A stretch of 33,858 bases of DNA from Didymodactylos carnosus (lineage: Eukaryota; Rotifera; Eurotatoria; Philodinida; Philodinidae), in NCBI GenBank assembly GCA_905250885.1, contig CAJNOQ010001266.1, positions 1-33,858 of the forward strand, given 5' to 3'. Shown here in pieces: positions 32,141 through 33,858 of this stretch; position 1 is the first letter of the stretch; each line of letters begins with the position of its first letter. The translations under genes and the position numbers were made by a program. The notes beneath the pieces were generated by a model. The model worked only from the letters and a program-made list of their open reading frames with translations. It searched no databases and was not told the origin of the DNA.

Positions 32141-33858
32141 CAGAGATGGGCGAGGGAGTATCTTTAGCTCCATCGCGAGGATCGCCTCGCAAACTTCCCG
32201 CCTCGGCATCGCCCCGTACCTCGTCAAGTTTCGAGAAATCTGCTCCGCGGGGATCGCCCCGTCTGCTTTCTGCCCCGTCACCGCCTCGTCCATCGTCTCT
32301 GCTAACACAAGCTATTCATTGTTTTATTTTGATTCACATGAAGAACCATCACCTTTATTATAAAAATAGATACAAAATATAAACGTAACATCTATCATAG
32401 AAACAAAAACAGAATATACATACACCAACGTAGAAACGCGGAAAAAAAAACAAAATAAAAATATCTGATCATTTCTGACTTGAACGTACTACTATTATAT
32501 CGTTGACTGTTCGATCTTTACTCTTTTTATATAACGAACCAATGATTTACATGACTTGATTGTTGCTAATACTTGTTTGCTTGCGCGATTCAGTTTCGTT
32601 TCTCGCACTGCTATATAATCTGTTTCAATACTTTTTGAGTTCAACAGCTTTAAACGAATATCAGCCAAAGATATTAACACATCATCGTCGCTAAAGTCAG
32701 AATTGGAATCACTGTCGAAACTAGTATGCATAGTTGTGACTGTTTCATCATCAGGTTCTTCTCTTTCTTCTTCACTCTGAATTGTTGCTTGTTTCTTTTT
32801 CTTTCCAATTTGATAAAATGTGTGCTTCAAGATGTTATTGAGACGATGTGCGAAACAGTTCAGCAAACGATAACCTTCTAATGCTTTCAAAATATTAGAT
32901 CCACGATCTGATACGAATTGGATATAATCGAGGTAATTATGTAAATCATAACGTTCCAAACCTTTTATTATCGCCTAGAATATAAAATCAATATGTTATG
33001 TCCGATAAACGATGTTCTTCTTTGACTGACTTTTAAAACTTGCGGTGAACATTTATTCTCTTCTTCGTACGGCTCACAGAATAGATCGATTGATTTCAAT
33101 TCTATATTATTAGTAATATAATGGGCTGTACAACCGATATAACTAACCTTCCTGAAATTATCTGTCCACATATCTGGAGAGATGGCTAGTCCCGATCGTT
33201 TAACCGCTAATAATAGTTCATTTTTTAAAGCAGAACGACATTCATTGGCTAGACGACTAATTTCATGTGACACGGTTTTTCTTGACGGTAATAATTCTGT
33301 GAAATTAAGTGTACTACTAAGAATTCCTAAACATAAAGGAGATACACGAATTAAATGAGTGACGAAAAAGAAACGTACCTGTATTGGCACATTCTTGAAT
33401 TACTGCATGAAATCCTTCGTCTTCAACGATTGAAATAGGACGAACATTAAAACATATCCATTTGGCAATCAGTGTTGTTAACACTTTCTTCTTTCTTTCA
33501 ATGGTCTTCGACATTGTTGAAAATGTTATTGAATTAGCCGATGATGACGATTGTTTTGTTGGAAAATTTAACGTTCTTTGATTCATAACACCCATTGCAC
33601 ATTTATGTTCATTCATTGACGTGGTACTTCCTTGTTTATACTTGTACGTAGTTTTACATGCTTTACATGACGTAAAGCCTTGTATAATATCAAATCGATT
33701 CGTTTCTTCATTCTGCACAGCCGGCAAACCAAATTTCTTCCAACAAGGTGTATTTTCTTTAACTTTCATATTGTCAATGATTGTATACTTCAGTTTATCT
33801 TCCTTTAAAAAGATTTTAATACTATTGATGTCATATGTGATGGACGACGGTGATGACG
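32141..33858 (-). mobile_element. hAT element, 3' end with GC-rich subterminal repeats, runs off window
   Basis: The terminus CAGAGATGGGCGAGGG at 32141 matches the hAT CAGAGATGGGC-type end. It is followed by about 160 bp far more GC-rich than anything around it, with repeated ATCGCCTCG / ATCGCCCCG / GCCCCGTC motifs, as expected for transposase-binding subterminal repeats. The transposase gene inside is read toward this end. The 5' end of the element lies beyond the window, so the target duplication cannot be checked. Confidence 0.6.
32495..33856 (-). CDS. hAT transposase with BED finger, spliced, 5' partial and 3' truncated
   Basis: The visible exons are 33856-33379, 33326-33031 and 32974-32495, separated by introns of 52 and 56 bp (GTACGT..TTTAG and GTCAGT..TCTAG); the phases agree. 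The 417 visible residues start with an open frame from the window edge. A BED-type finger follows (WKKF, CKAC at 64-67, H84, C86). The first catalytic Asp (SPDMWTDN, D211) comes with the family motif YIGCTAHYI, the second is in VSDRGSNIL (D281), then CFAHRLNNILKHTF (298-311). An acidic Ser/Asp/Glu-rich insert follows. The frame stops just after KSCKSLVRYIKRV, before the third acidic residue and the C-terminal hAT dimerisation region. Only about 350 bp remain to the element's end and hold neither. It moves DNA by cut-and-paste in intact relatives; this copy is probably inactive, though the remaining frames are clean. Confidence 0.8.

Noticed and set aside
32021-32308. Minus-strand frame of 95 codons and plus-strand frames over the GC-rich block.
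   Set aside because: These are shadows of the GC-rich subterminal repeats of the hAT element; the sequence composition explains them.

Overview
This window looks like eukaryotic, AT-rich nuclear DNA from an invertebrate animal. Two reading frames are interrupted by introns with GT..AG borders, including two of only 52 and 56 bp. All three stop codons are used as stops. There are no operons, ribosome-binding sites, CRISPR arrays or recognisable tRNA or rRNA genes. The mixture of content suggests a bdelloid rotifer or a similar small invertebrate: a GABA-B-type receptor, a SecA-like ATPase relic in nuclear DNA, hAT and piggyBac-type elements, a possible Penelope/Athena-like fragment, and splice-acceptor-like AGs just upstream of two start codons. 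That assignment is inference, not something the sequence proves.

Left part (1-6830): a three-exon gene on the minus strand (exons 6827-6456, 4973-3696 and 2233-1601, all introns phase 0) encodes a complete 760-residue class C GPCR of the GABA-B type. Its two introns are about 1.5 kb each. Intron 2 carries a terminal-inverted-repeat element full of CGCG motifs, and intron 1 carries a copy of a repeat found three more times near 9-10 kb.

Middle-left (6830-14200): this is a transposon-rich stretch. It holds a 570-bp hAT-like non-autonomous element with an 8-bp target duplication, a 1-kb fold-back palindrome, a decayed zinc-binding gene on the minus strand, and a broken gag/ORF1-like reading frame (12523-14188) with an RGG-rich segment. 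A hammerhead-like motif lies just upstream of that frame, as would be expected for a Penelope/Athena-like element lacking its reverse transcriptase.

Middle (14200-23800): mostly non-coding, with one intact single-exon gene at 20640-21629. It encodes an ankyrin-repeat protein fused to a DEDDh oligoribonuclease (Orn/REXO2-type) with all catalytic residues present. Downstream lies a short array of palindromic CTCGTTACGAG motifs spaced 52-60 bp apart.

Right part (23770-33858): a 173-bp hAT-like MITE with target duplication, a 235-bp hairpin repeat, and a SecA-like pseudogene on the minus strand (about 29268-25635). The pseudogene is broken by frameshifts and by two TTAA-flanked elements, one of them clearly piggyBac-like. 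Beyond it are a TA-flanked inverted-repeat element and two hAT-type termini. Last is a spliced, 3'-truncated hAT transposase with a BED finger that runs off the right edge.

Only two genes look intact and functional: the receptor and the ankyrin-oligoribonuclease. The rest is a record of successive transposon insertions, some of them nested.
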